Of a DNA stretch of 64,000 nucleotides, positions 1 through 7,526 are shown one piece after another. The stretch comes from JAATFS01 sp037145635 (GTDB lineage Bacteria > Pseudomonadota > Gammaproteobacteria > Xanthomonadales > Xanthomonadaceae). Under the pieces are notes generated by a model. That model was not told the origin of the DNA. It was given only the letters and a program-made list of their open reading frames with translations, and did no database searches. A program made the position numbers and the translations under genes. The stretch lies in assembly GCA_037145635.1 (NCBI GenBank), contig JBBCXB010000003.1, positions 1-64,000 of the forward strand, in the 5' to 3' direction. The stretch's first letter is position 1. Each line of letters starts with the position of its first letter.

Positions 1-16
1 GCGGACTTTTCGTTTC

Positions 17-22
17 CGTCAA
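17..22 (-). promoter_or_regulatory. -35 box of a leftward promoter (third of three), -10 off the window
   Basis: Read on the minus strand this is TTGACG. The 16 bases that follow it to the left edge match the spacer of the neighbouring promoter at 95-122 (both run GAAACGAAAAG after the -35), so its -10 box should lie just beyond base 1. It sits 100 bp downstream of the second promoter. The repeated design suggests a strong stable-RNA promoter array; that target is inferred. Confidence 0.55.
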
Positions 23-94
23 CCCCTCGTGAAGAGGAAGTTGCCGCCGCTTCGTCGTCCAACCCCGTGAGGTTTTCCGTGAAGCGAGCCGCCC

Positions 95-122
95 ATAATA
101 GCCGGCTTTTCGTTTCCGTCAA
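95..122 (-). promoter_or_regulatory. sigma70-type promoter, second of a tandem array
   Basis: On the minus strand the sequence reads TTGACG (117-122), a 16-bp spacer, then TATTAT (95-100), followed by a GC-rich discriminator. Both boxes are close to the sigma70 consensus, and the spacing of 16 is typical of stable-RNA promoters. A short hairpin-capable stretch (CATC-GAAAAA-GATG) lies just upstream of the -35. The promoter points off the left end of the window, probably to an rRNA operon; this is an inference because no rRNA sequence is visible. Confidence 0.65.
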
Positions 123-202
123 CATCTTTTTCGATGCTGGCTGAAACCCCCGTCTTTTTCCGTTTCGCTTCGTGAGCGTCGCGTTGTCTGTCGAGGCCGC
201 GC

Positions 203-230
203 AGTTTAGCCGGCTGGCGGAATAGGTCAA
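203..230 (-). promoter_or_regulatory. sigma70-type promoter, first of a tandem array
   Basis: On the minus strand TTGACC (225-230) is followed by a 16-bp spacer and TAAACT (203-208). Directly upstream of the -35 is an A-rich run (231-241) that resembles an UP element. The array then repeats every 100 to 108 bp toward the left edge. Three near-consensus boxes with identical 16-bp spacing are unlikely by chance in a GC-rich genome. Confidence 0.6.
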
Positions 231-240
231 CCCTTTTTTA

Positions 241-526
241 CAGAAACATTGCAGGGGCCCGCGAAACGCATGCGGGCGGGCGTCCTTTAGCAGGACCGCC
301 CTCCGTATATGTCTGCCTGCCATCGCCGGACCCGGCCACGAACAGCGTGTCCGGGTCCTCGCTGGGAAGGTGGCGCGTCCCCTTGCGTTCCCCACGTTGG
401 GCTCCGGCTGCTCGGCATGCCCGTGCACGGCGGTGGCCGCCGCTTCGCACCGGCCCGGCGACCGCGGAGGCTGCGCATCTCGCCGGCACTCGTGGAGAAT
501 GCAGGCCGACCCCCGGGAGGAAAGCG
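241..526. other. intergenic region with two small inverted repeats
   Basis: This gap separates the leftward promoter array from the benE-type gene. It holds two short hairpins, one with a CCCGC/GCGGG stem (258-276) and one with a GGGCGTCCT/AGGACCGCCC stem with one bulged base (278-301). Neither is followed by a T-run in either direction, so I do not call them terminators. Long open frames here read in GC-driven registers and show no recognisable protein. Confidence 0.4.
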
Positions 527-1705
527 ATGTCGGCGACCGCCAAGCGTGCACTGTGGAAGGATCTCTCGCTGCCGGCGGTGGTGGCCGGCTTCGTCACCGT
601 CCTGGTGGGATTCGCCAGTTCGGCGGTGATCGTGTTCCAGGCCGCACGCGGGCTCGGCGCCTCGCAGGCCGAGATCGGTTCGTGGATGTGGGCGCTGGGC
701 GTGGGCATGGGTGCGACCTGCATCGGGCTGTCGCTGCGCTACCGGGTGCCGGTGGTCACCGCCTGGTCGACGCCCGGCGCGGCGATGCTGATCGGCAGTG
801 GCGCGGGGGTACCGCTGTCCGATGCGATCGGCGCCTTCGTGCTGGCGGCGGTGCTGGGGGCGGCGGCCGGTTTCTCCGGGGTGTTCGAGCGCGCGATGCG
901 GCGCATCCCGGTATCGCTGGCGTCCGGGATGCTGGCCGGGGTGCTGCTGCGCTTCGGCCTGGACCTGTTCGTGGCGATGCAGACGCAGGCGGCGCTGGCG
1001 CTGACCATGTTCGCGGTCTACCTGGTCGGCCGCCGGCGGTTCCCGCGCTATGCGGTGATCGCCACGCTGCTGGCCGGACTGGCCGTGGCCGCCGGCGGCG
1101 GGCTGATGCACTGGGAGCAGGTGCACCTGGAACTGGCGCGGCCGGTGTTCGTGGCGCCCTCGCTGTCGTGGGGCGCGGTGTTCGGCATCGCGCTGCCGCT
1201 GTTCGTGGTGACGATGGCCTCGCAGAACGTGCCGGGCGTGGCGGTGATCCGGGCCTCCGGCTACCAGGTGCCGGTCTCGCCGACGATCGGCTGGATCGGC
1301 GTGGTCAACACCGTGTTGGCCCCGTTCGGCGCCTACGCGCTGAACCTGGCGGCGATCACCGCGGCGATCTGTATGGGCCGCGAGGCCCACGAGGACCCGG
1401 CGCGGCGCTACGTGGCCGCGGTGAGCGCCGGAGGCTTCTATCTGCTGATCGGGCTGTTCGGCGCCACGGTGGCGGCGCTGTTCGCGGCGTTCCCGCGGGA
1501 ACTGGTGATGGCGGTCGCCGGGATCGCCCTGCTCGGCACGATCGGCGGCAGCCTGGCCACGGCGCTGCGCGAGGACCTAGAGCGCGAGCCGGCGCTGGTC
1601 ACCTTCCTGGCGACCGCTTCCGGACTGACCCTGTTCGGCATCGGCTCGGCGTTCTGGGGCCTGCTGGCCGGCGCGGCGACGCTGCTGGTGCTGCGCCGTC
1701 ACTAG
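527..1705 (+). CDS. benE: BenE-family benzoate/H+ symporter-like membrane transporter
   Basis: The product is a 392-residue polytopic membrane protein of the BenE family, which imports benzoate or related aromatic acids with protons across the inner membrane. Almost the whole chain is hydrophobic, with roughly 11 to 12 segments. The family-like stretches WSTPGAAML (about residue 80) and MASQNVPG (about residue 230) are visible. The frame is open upstream, but the ATG at 527 is chosen because GGGAGG precedes it at good spacing and the transporter begins there; upstream residues are low-complexity. The length fits the family (about 390 to 400). No catabolic benzoate genes lie nearby, so the substrate is not fixed by context. 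It converges on bphP. Confidence 0.85.
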   Translation: MSATAKRALWKDLSLPAVVAGFVTVLVGFASSAVIVFQAARGLGASQAEIGSWMWALGVGMGATCIGLSLRYRVPVVTAWSTPGAAMLIGSGAGVPLSDAIGAFVLAAVLGAAAGFSGVFERAMRRIPVSLASGMLAGVLLRFGLDLFVAMQTQAALALTMFAVYLVGRRRFPRYAVIATLLAGLAVAAGGGLMHWEQVHLELARPVFVAPSLSWGAVFGIALPLFVVTMASQNVPGVAVIRASGYQVPVSPTIGWIGVVNTVLAPFGAYALNLAAITAAICMGREAHEDPARRYVAAVSAGGFYLLIGLFGATVAALFAAFPRELVMAVAGIALLGTIGGSLATALREDLEREPALVTFLATASGLTLFGIGSAFWGLLAGAATLLVLRRH

Positions 1706-1784
1706 CGCGCTTCGCTGGCGGCCGCAGTGTCGGTGCCTCAGCGCGCCGGGGTGCGCGCGCACTAGCCCGCCCCGGCCGTCGGAG

Positions 1785-3701
1785 CTAGTGGGGATCGCGC
1801 AGCTGCAGCAGCCAGTGCCCGGTCTGGCCGCTGGGGCTGGGCAGCGGTTCGAGGTGGAACTGGCGGAACAGCGGCGCTTCGTCGCGCAGCCGCAAGGGCA
1901 GCGTGACGTAGGCGGCGCGGCCCTGGCGCAGCGCCTCCTCGACCAGGTTCACCCCCTCGCTGGTGGCGCTGTCGTCGAACAGGCGATGGAAATCCTCGCC
2001 GATCAGGTCGGCGACCTCGAAACCGCACAGGTGCGCGAAGGCGGCATTGACGAACATCACCCGGTGCGGCCGCTGCCCGTCGCCGCGCTCGATGATCGCC
2101 ACGCCCTCGCGCAGCCGCGACAGCGAGGCCTCGAGCAGGCCGAAGTCGTGCTGGAAGCGCTTGCGCTCCATCAGCTCGATCAGCACGCGCAGGCTGCGCG
2201 CGGACTCCAGGTGCAGTGGCGACCAGCGGCGCGCGCGGCCGCGCACGGTCTCCTGCCACAGGTCGAAACTCTTGCGCGGCGACAGGCGCGAGTTGGGGAT
2301 GTCCTGGAGCTTGGACAGCTGCGGGTTGCCGGCCCAGTTGACCTTCTGTACCTGCTCGCGGCGGGTCCACAGCAGCGCGCTGCGCGACTGCGGCATCAGC
2401 GGCACGAAGATGAAGCCGGCGGCCAGTGGCGCCAGGTCGGCCAGCGGTGGGAACACCTCGCCGATCGCCTCCACGTGCAGCGCGCCGACCGCGTCGTCGC
2501 GCAGCGCTTCGTAGTGCTCGGACTCGATCTGGCGGCGGATGCGCTGCAGCGCGTCGGTATCCGGCAGCTCGCCGTGGCGGGTGATGTGGTCGCCATGGAA
2601 GATCGCCACGCCGTCGGCGTCGACCACGTCCAGCAGGTCCGGGGCCATGTCCGCGAGCATCTCCACGGTCATGGCGTCGGCGACGTTGAAGTCGGTGATC
2701 AGTTTCTCGCGCACGGTCAGCAGCACCGATTCCATGCGCGCCCGCTGCACCGCCTGCAGCGCGCCGATGCGGCCGCCCAGCGCCCGGGTCACCGCATCGG
2801 TGACGTCGCGCATGGTGTGGCTGGTGAAGTAGGGGCTGTAGTGGTGGCAGGCGATCAGGCCCCACAGCGCGTCGTTGACGATGATCGAGGACACCAGCGT
2901 GGCACTCACCCCCATGTTGGCCAGGTACTCCAGGTGCACCGGCGAGACGCTGCGCAGGCTGACGTCGCTCAGGTCCACCGGCACGCCCAGGCGCGGGTGC
3001 AGGGTGGGCTCGATCGCCGACGGCTGGTAGCCGACGTCGGCGATCTGGCGCACGCGGTTGCGCAGGTACAGCGCGCGCGCCTGCGCCGGGATGTCGGTGG
3101 CCGGATAGTGCAGGCCCAGGTAGGACTCGAGTTCCGGCATGCGCGCCTCGGCGACCACGTCGCCGTTCCACTCCTCGTCGAAGCGGTAGACCATCACCCG
3201 GTCGAAGCCGATCAGGCCGCGCAGGCCCTTGGCGGTGCGCTGGCAGGCCTCCTGCACGCCGGGATCGCGCTCGATGCTGCGCAGCAGCGGCAGCGCCTCG
3301 CGCAGGGTGACGTCGACCAGGCGCACGTCGCGCGGCTCGATCTCGACCAGCCACTGCTCCGGGTACAGGTGCCAGGCCGCGGCCCAGGGCACGTCCGGCG
3401 CGGTGGCGCGGCGCGGGAACTCGACCTCGGCATGCATCACGTGCTGCGCCTCGCCCTCGACGGCGTAGGGCTGCGCCTCCGGCGACAGCGCCAGCACCTC
3501 GTCGTAGCGGGTGCCCAGCAGCTCCGGCAGCGGCACGCCGAGCAACTCGGCGGCACTGGTGCTGGCCTGCACGATGCGGCCGTCGGACGGCTCGATCACC
3601 AGCAGTGCGCCATAGGGCTGTACGCGCCCGGGAATGTGGATCGGCTCGCGGGCGCAGACGTCCAGATCGATGGGTTCGGCTAGGTCGCTCAAGGCGCGCA
3701 C
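1785..3701 (-). CDS. bphP: bacteriophytochrome photoreceptor, PAS-GAF-PHY-PAS type without kinase
   Basis: This 638-residue cytosolic red/far-red photoreceptor binds biliverdin. Cys16 in the N-terminal extension is the expected chromophore attachment site. A PAS domain follows (about 20-110), then a GAF domain (about 140-310) with the signature DIPAQARALY, a PHY domain (about 325-500) with the tongue motif PRKSF, and a last PAS domain (about 525-630). There is no histidine kinase module, which matches the Xanthomonas campestris BphP design in which a PAS9-type domain is the output. The start is GTG at 3701, inside the end of bphO (13-bp overlap), so the two are translationally coupled. The output partner cannot be read from this window. 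Confidence 0.92.
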   Translation of the reverse strand: MRALSDLAEPIDLDVCAREPIHIPGRVQPYGALLVIEPSDGRIVQASTSAAELLGVPLPELLGTRYDEVLALSPEAQPYAVEGEAQHVMHAEVEFPRRATAPDVPWAAAWHLYPEQWLVEIEPRDVRLVDVTLREALPLLRSIERDPGVQEACQRTAKGLRGLIGFDRVMVYRFDEEWNGDVVAEARMPELESYLGLHYPATDIPAQARALYLRNRVRQIADVGYQPSAIEPTLHPRLGVPVDLSDVSLRSVSPVHLEYLANMGVSATLVSSIIVNDALWGLIACHHYSPYFTSHTMRDVTDAVTRALGGRIGALQAVQRARMESVLLTVREKLITDFNVADAMTVEMLADMAPDLLDVVDADGVAIFHGDHITRHGELPDTDALQRIRRQIESEHYEALRDDAVGALHVEAIGEVFPPLADLAPLAAGFIFVPLMPQSRSALLWTRREQVQKVNWAGNPQLSKLQDIPNSRLSPRKSFDLWQETVRGRARRWSPLHLESARSLRVLIELMERKRFQHDFGLLEASLSRLREGVAIIERGDGQRPHRVMFVNAAFAHLCGFEVADLIGEDFHRLFDDSATSEGVNLVEEALRQGRAAYVTLPLRLRDEAPLFRQFHLEPLPSPSGQTGHWLLQLRDPH

Positions 3702-4288
3702 TCCGCGGCAAGATGGAAATGGAAATGGGCAAACATGGCGCGGGCGCCGGCGATCGCCTCGTCGCGCGCGGCGGCGCCGCCGAGGGCGTGCTCGAGCCGC
3801 TCCTGGAAGCGGCGCCAGGCGCCGGGATCGGCATCGCCGAGTTCGAAGTAGCGCAGTGCGCCGGCCAGGGCCGGACGCTGCGCGCGCAGGCCGCGTGCGA
3901 TCAGGCGGCCGCCCAGCTGCGAACCCTCCACCACGTACAGCATGCCCCAGCGCGCGGCCGCGGTGGCCGGCACCGCCGGCAGCGGCACCCGCGGCGGTTC
4001 GTCGGCCTGCAGCGCACGCAGGTCCGCCGCCAGCGCCGGCTGGCGCCAGCGGTAGGCCCAGCCCTGCGCGGCCAGGGTGGCGAGCCAGCCGTGCAGCGCC
4101 TGCTCCCAGCCGGCCAGGATGGCGTGGTAGCGGCGCAGGACCTGGCGGTAGGCGTCCACGTCCAAGCGGGCGGCGCCGAGCTCGCGCATCAGCGGCACCT
4201 GTTCGACCGCGTCGTGCGCCTCCCGGGTCGCATGCCGCAACAACTGCGCGGCCGTGGGTACCGCGGCATCGTCGAGGGGAGGACTCAT
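3689..4288 (-). CDS. bphO: biliverdin-forming heme oxygenase (BphO type)
   Basis: This 199-residue heme oxygenase opens heme to biliverdin, the chromophore of the phytochrome encoded next. His25 in the TREAHD stretch is the likely proximal heme ligand, and the distal-helix stretch around YVVEGSQLGG (about residue 127) is typical of bacterial enzymes. The ATG at 4288 is chosen over the longer open frame because similarity begins there and GAGGGGAGG-like purines lie around it. Its stop overlaps the bphP start, giving the usual bphO-bphP operon. The antisense frame is long but is a GC artefact. Confidence 0.92.
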   Translation of the reverse strand: MSPPLDDAAVPTAAQLLRHATREAHDAVEQVPLMRELGAARLDVDAYRQVLRRYHAILAGWEQALHGWLATLAAQGWAYRWRQPALAADLRALQADEPPRVPLPAVPATAAARWGMLYVVEGSQLGGRLIARGLRAQRPALAGALRYFELGDADPGAWRRFQERLEHALGGAAARDEAIAGARAMFAHFHFHLAAECAP

Positions 4289-4422
4289 GGGGCAGACGCG
4301 GCAGGAAGAGCCGGTCAGCCTAGCAGCGACGGCGCCTGGCGCCAAAGACGCGGTGCCGACCTGCGTGAACGCGTTGCCGGAATCGGGCCGCCGTCCGTGG
4401 CGCATCGCGACGCCAGCGCGGG

Positions 4423-6642
4423 CTAGATCGCCTCGACCCCGATGGTCTGCTTCAGCACGTGGCGCGCGCCCGGGGCCAGCTCGACCACGTCGGGGCCGGC
4501 GTTGGCCGCCTCCAGGCACACGTAGTCGCGCCAGCCGTCGCCGACATCGTCCATCTTGCGCGCGCCCTCCTCGCCCGGGTTCCACACCACCAACGAACGG
4601 CTGCCCTCGGTGGCGAGGGTGAGACGACGCTTCAGCACTGGATCGGTGAGGGTGTAGCGCCCGCCGGCGTCGGTATAGATGCGGTCGCTGCGCCCCGGGT
4701 CGCGCGGGCCGCGCAGGCTCCATTCGCCCTGCTGGCGGTGCGCATGGGCGTAGTTCTCGTACTTGTCCAGGTACTCCAGCCCGTCCAGGCCGTGCACGCC
4801 GACCTGCAGCGCATCACCGACGCGGAAGTAGTTGTGCAGCGCCTGGGTGAAACGCAGCGGGGCGCCGCCGGCGTTCTCGGTGACCAGTTCCTGCTCGAGC
4901 TGGCGGCCGACGCGCACAGTCATGCGCAGGCGCAGGGCGAGGTCGTCGAAGCGCGGCGGCGCCAGCGTGAGCACCACGGTGCCGTCGGCCTCGCGGTGCG
5001 ATTCGACCAGCTGCCACGGCACGGTGCGCACGAAACCGTGCGCCGGCACGTCGCCGCTCTGGTCCTGGCGGCCGAAGTACGGCCAGCACACCGGGCTGCC
5101 GCCACGGATCGGGGTGGGCGGCTGCTTGGCGAGGGGCGACAGCCACATCACGTCCTGCCCGCCCTTGGGCACGAACGACAGCAGCTGGCCGCCGAACAGG
5201 CTGATCGCCGCGGTGGAGAACGGGGTCTCGACCCGCAGCGAGGGAAAGCCCTGGAAATCGCCTGTGCTCAGGCCGGGGGTGTCGGTCATGGGGAGTGCCT
5301 TGCGGACGGAGGGGGACTGCAGGAATTCTGGATAACGCGCCGGCAATGCGAAAGCGGTGGCCGGGCGCGCCGGCGGCGGTTGCGGGACCTGGCCTTGCGG
5401 GGGTGGCGTGGCCGGCGTGGGCGGGACGCCGGGCGCGGCGCCGGGGTCGCGCTCCAGCGCGTCGAGGATGCGGCGCCCGGCGCGGCCGTCGGCCGGGCTC
5501 AGGCCCAGCCGGACCTGCTCGGCCTGGATGGCGCGGCGGGTGGCGGTGCCGACCATGCCATCGGCGCTGCCGATGTCGTGGCCGCGCGCGATCAACCGCT
5601 GCTGCAGCCGGCGGCGCTCGGCCCGGCCCAGGCCGGGATCGTCGGTGGGCCAGGGCGTGGCGAGGCCGGGACCACCGCGCAGGTGGTCGGCCAGCAGCGC
5701 GATCGCGAGCGCATAGCTCTCGGCGGCGTTGTAGGAATAGATCGCGTCGTAGTTGCGGAACACCAGGAACGCCGGCCCGCCCGGCCCGGCCGGCAGCAGC
5801 ACCGCGGCCGGGCTGGCGGCATCGAGGCCGCCCCCGGGCGCGAGGGCGCCTCCGCCGAGCTCGCGCACGCCCAAGGCCTGCCATTCGCTGAGCGGCCGGC
5901 GCTGGGTGCGGCCGGCGCGCGCCGCGTCGAAGCCGGCCGGCAACGCCACTTCCCTGCCCCACGGCTGGCCGCGGCGCCAGCCGGCCTTGACCAGGTAGTT
6001 GGCGGTGGACGCCAGCGCGTCGGGAATGCTGCCGACCAGGTCGCGGCGGCCATCGCCATCGCCGTCGACCGCGATGCGGGCATAGGTGGACGGCATGAAC
6101 TGGGTATGGCCGAAGGCACCGGCCCAGGAGCCCGTCAGGCCCTCGGCACGGAGGTCGCCCGACTGCAGCAGCGCCAGCAGGGCCAGCAGTTCGCCGCGGA
6201 AGAAGGCCTGGCGGCGGCCCGCGCAGGCCAGGGTGGCCAGCGACACCAGCAGCGGGCGCTTGCCGAACACGCGCCCGTAGTCGCTCTCCACGCCCCACAC
6301 CGCGACCACGGTGGCCGGGTCGACGCCGGTCTGGCCGGCGATGCGCGCGAGCAGGTCGCCGTAGGTGGCCAGCATCGCGCGGCCGTCGGCCACGCGCTCG
6401 CTGTCGACCAGGGCGGCGAGGTAGTCCCAGATCGGCGTGGTGAACTCGGGCTGGGCGTCGAGCAGCGGCAGCACGCTCGGGTCGGGCGCCAGGCCGGCGG
6501 TGAGCCGCTGGAAGGCGGCCGCGTCGATGCCCCGGGAGGCGGCCTGCGGCTGCAGGGTGGCCAGGCACTGGTCGAACGCGGGATCGGCCAGCGCAGGCGA
6601 TACGAAGGCGGCCAGCACCAGGGCGGTCCACGGCAATCTCAC
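4423..6642 (-). CDS. in-frame fusion: MltB-type lytic murein transglycosylase plus hexose-6-phosphate mutarotase
   Basis: One open frame of 739 codons covers two proteins that are normally separate. Residues 1-19 form a signal peptide ending in ALA. Residues about 25-320 are an MltB-family transglycosylase with the catalytic Glu119 in VWGVESDYG and the GHTQFMPST motif. Residues about 330-395 are a peptidoglycan-binding domain. A proline-rich linker then runs into residues about 452-739, a YeaD-like D-hexose-6-phosphate mutarotase starting at an internal Met (4423-5289). The first half acts in the periplasm and the second is cytosolic in known relatives, so a true fusion would be topologically odd. 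The linker just before Met452 reads like translated spacer. Separate translation from the internal ATG is possible, but only a weak AAGG lies upstream. Confidence 0.8.
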   Translation of the reverse strand: MRLPWTALVLAAFVSPALADPAFDQCLATLQPQAASRGIDAAAFQRLTAGLAPDPSVLPLLDAQPEFTTPIWDYLAALVDSERVADGRAMLATYGDLLARIAGQTGVDPATVVAVWGVESDYGRVFGKRPLLVSLATLACAGRRQAFFRGELLALLALLQSGDLRAEGLTGSWAGAFGHTQFMPSTYARIAVDGDGDGRRDLVGSIPDALASTANYLVKAGWRRGQPWGREVALPAGFDAARAGRTQRRPLSEWQALGVRELGGGALAPGGGLDAASPAAVLLPAGPGGPAFLVFRNYDAIYSYNAAESYALAIALLADHLRGGPGLATPWPTDDPGLGRAERRRLQQRLIARGHDIGSADGMVGTATRRAIQAEQVRLGLSPADGRAGRRILDALERDPGAAPGVPPTPATPPPQGQVPQPPPARPATAFALPARYPEFLQSPSVRKALPMTDTPGLSTGDFQGFPSLRVETPFSTAAISLFGGQLLSFVPKGGQDVMWLSPLAKQPPTPIRGGSPVCWPYFGRQDQSGDVPAHGFVRTVPWQLVESHREADGTVVLTLAPPRFDDLALRLRMTVRVGRQLEQELVTENAGGAPLRFTQALHNYFRVGDALQVGVHGLDGLEYLDKYENYAHAHRQQGEWSLRGPRDPGRSDRIYTDAGGRYTLTDPVLKRRLTLATEGSRSLVVWNPGEEGARKMDDVGDGWRDYVCLEAANAGPDVVELAPGARHVLKQTIGVEAI

Positions 6643-6737
6643 GGGCAGGTTCCTTGCAGGCGTTGCGGACGCCTACTGTGCCGGCCCCGGCGGCAAGAAG
6701 CGAATGGGCGCGCCGGCGGCCCGGCGCGTGATGCACA

Positions 6738-6756
6738 TGTGATAATGATTCTCATC
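6738..6756 (+). promoter_or_regulatory. Fur box upstream of the response regulator
   Basis: The 19-mer centred on TGATAATGATTCTCATC matches the classical Fur consensus in two overlapping registers: GATAATGAT at its left and ATTCTCAT at its right. It lies 39 to 57 bp before the response-regulator start and about 100 bp from the divergent transglycosylase start. Iron-dependent repression of the two-component system is inferred. Confidence 0.7.
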
Positions 6757-6794
6757 CCTTCAGCTTCGGGACGGGCTGCGCGCCCCTCCGCCCC

Positions 6795-7526
6795 ATGCCC
6801 CAGGTTCCCGCTCCACCGCGCATCCTGGTCGTCGACGACCATCGCAAGATCCGCCAGCCGCTGGCGGCCTATCTGCGCGGCCACCAGTACGTGGTCGATA
6901 CCGCCGAGGACGCCGCCGGGCTGTGGGCGCAGCTGCGGCGGCAGGCCTATGCCGCGGTGGTGCTGGACGTGATGCTGCCCGATGGCGACGGCTTCGCGCT
7001 GTGCCGCCAGTTGCACCAGCGGCACGGCCTGCCGGTGATCCTGCTGACCGCGCGCGGCGAGAGCGAGGACCGCATCCGCGGGCTGGAGCTGGGCGCCGAC
7101 GACTACGTGGTCAAGCCGTTCGAGCCGCGCGAGCTGCTGGCCCGGCTGCGTGCGGTGCTGCGGCGGCGGCCCGGGGGCGGGGCGGCCGCGCCGGTGCCGC
7201 GCCCGGCCTGCTACCGCTTCGCCGGCCGTCGCTACCGGCCGGACTCCGGGCTGCTGGAGCACCCCGACGCCGGGCACGTGCGCCTGACCGGGGCCGAGGC
7301 GCGACTGCTGGAGATCTTCCTGGCGCATCCCCGGCAGCCGCTGCCGCGCGACACGCTGCTGGGCCTGGCCACCCGCCCCGGCGACGACCTCCACGACCGC
7401 GCGATCGACCGCCAGGTCTGCCGCCTGCGCCGCAAGCTCGGCGGCGCCGCCGAGCCGGCGCTGCTGCGCACGCTGTGGGGCCAGGGCTACCTGCTGGCGG
7501 CGGACGTGCAGACCGACCCGGCATGA
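6795..7526 (+). CDS. OmpR-family response regulator
   Basis: The product is a 243-residue DNA-binding response regulator. The receiver domain has the acidic pair Asp14/Asp15, phospho-acceptor Asp58 (in VVLDVMLPD), Thr85 and Lys107 (in VVKPFEP). A winged-helix output domain with a GQGYLL end follows. Its last codons overlap the kinase start (ATGA), so the two are co-translated. A Fur box lies just upstream, and a TonB-dependent receptor lies convergently after the kinase, which suggests control of iron or metal uptake; the target genes are not proven. Confidence 0.92.
   Translation: MPQVPAPPRILVVDDHRKIRQPLAAYLRGHQYVVDTAEDAAGLWAQLRRQAYAAVVLDVMLPDGDGFALCRQLHQRHGLPVILLTARGESEDRIRGLELGADDYVVKPFEPRELLARLRAVLRRRPGGGAAAPVPRPACYRFAGRRYRPDSGLLEHPDAGHVRLTGAEARLLEIFLAHPRQPLPRDTLLGLATRPGDDLHDRAIDRQVCRLRRKLGGAAEPALLRTLWGQGYLLAADVQTDPA

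Noticed and set aside
258..301. Two adjacent hairpins that could be terminators
   Set aside because: No T-run follows on either strand and no gene end is adjacent.
1762..3834. A 690-codon minus-strand frame over bphP
   Set aside because: It is a neighbouring frame of the phytochrome gene, Arg/Ala/Pro-rich, with no domain.
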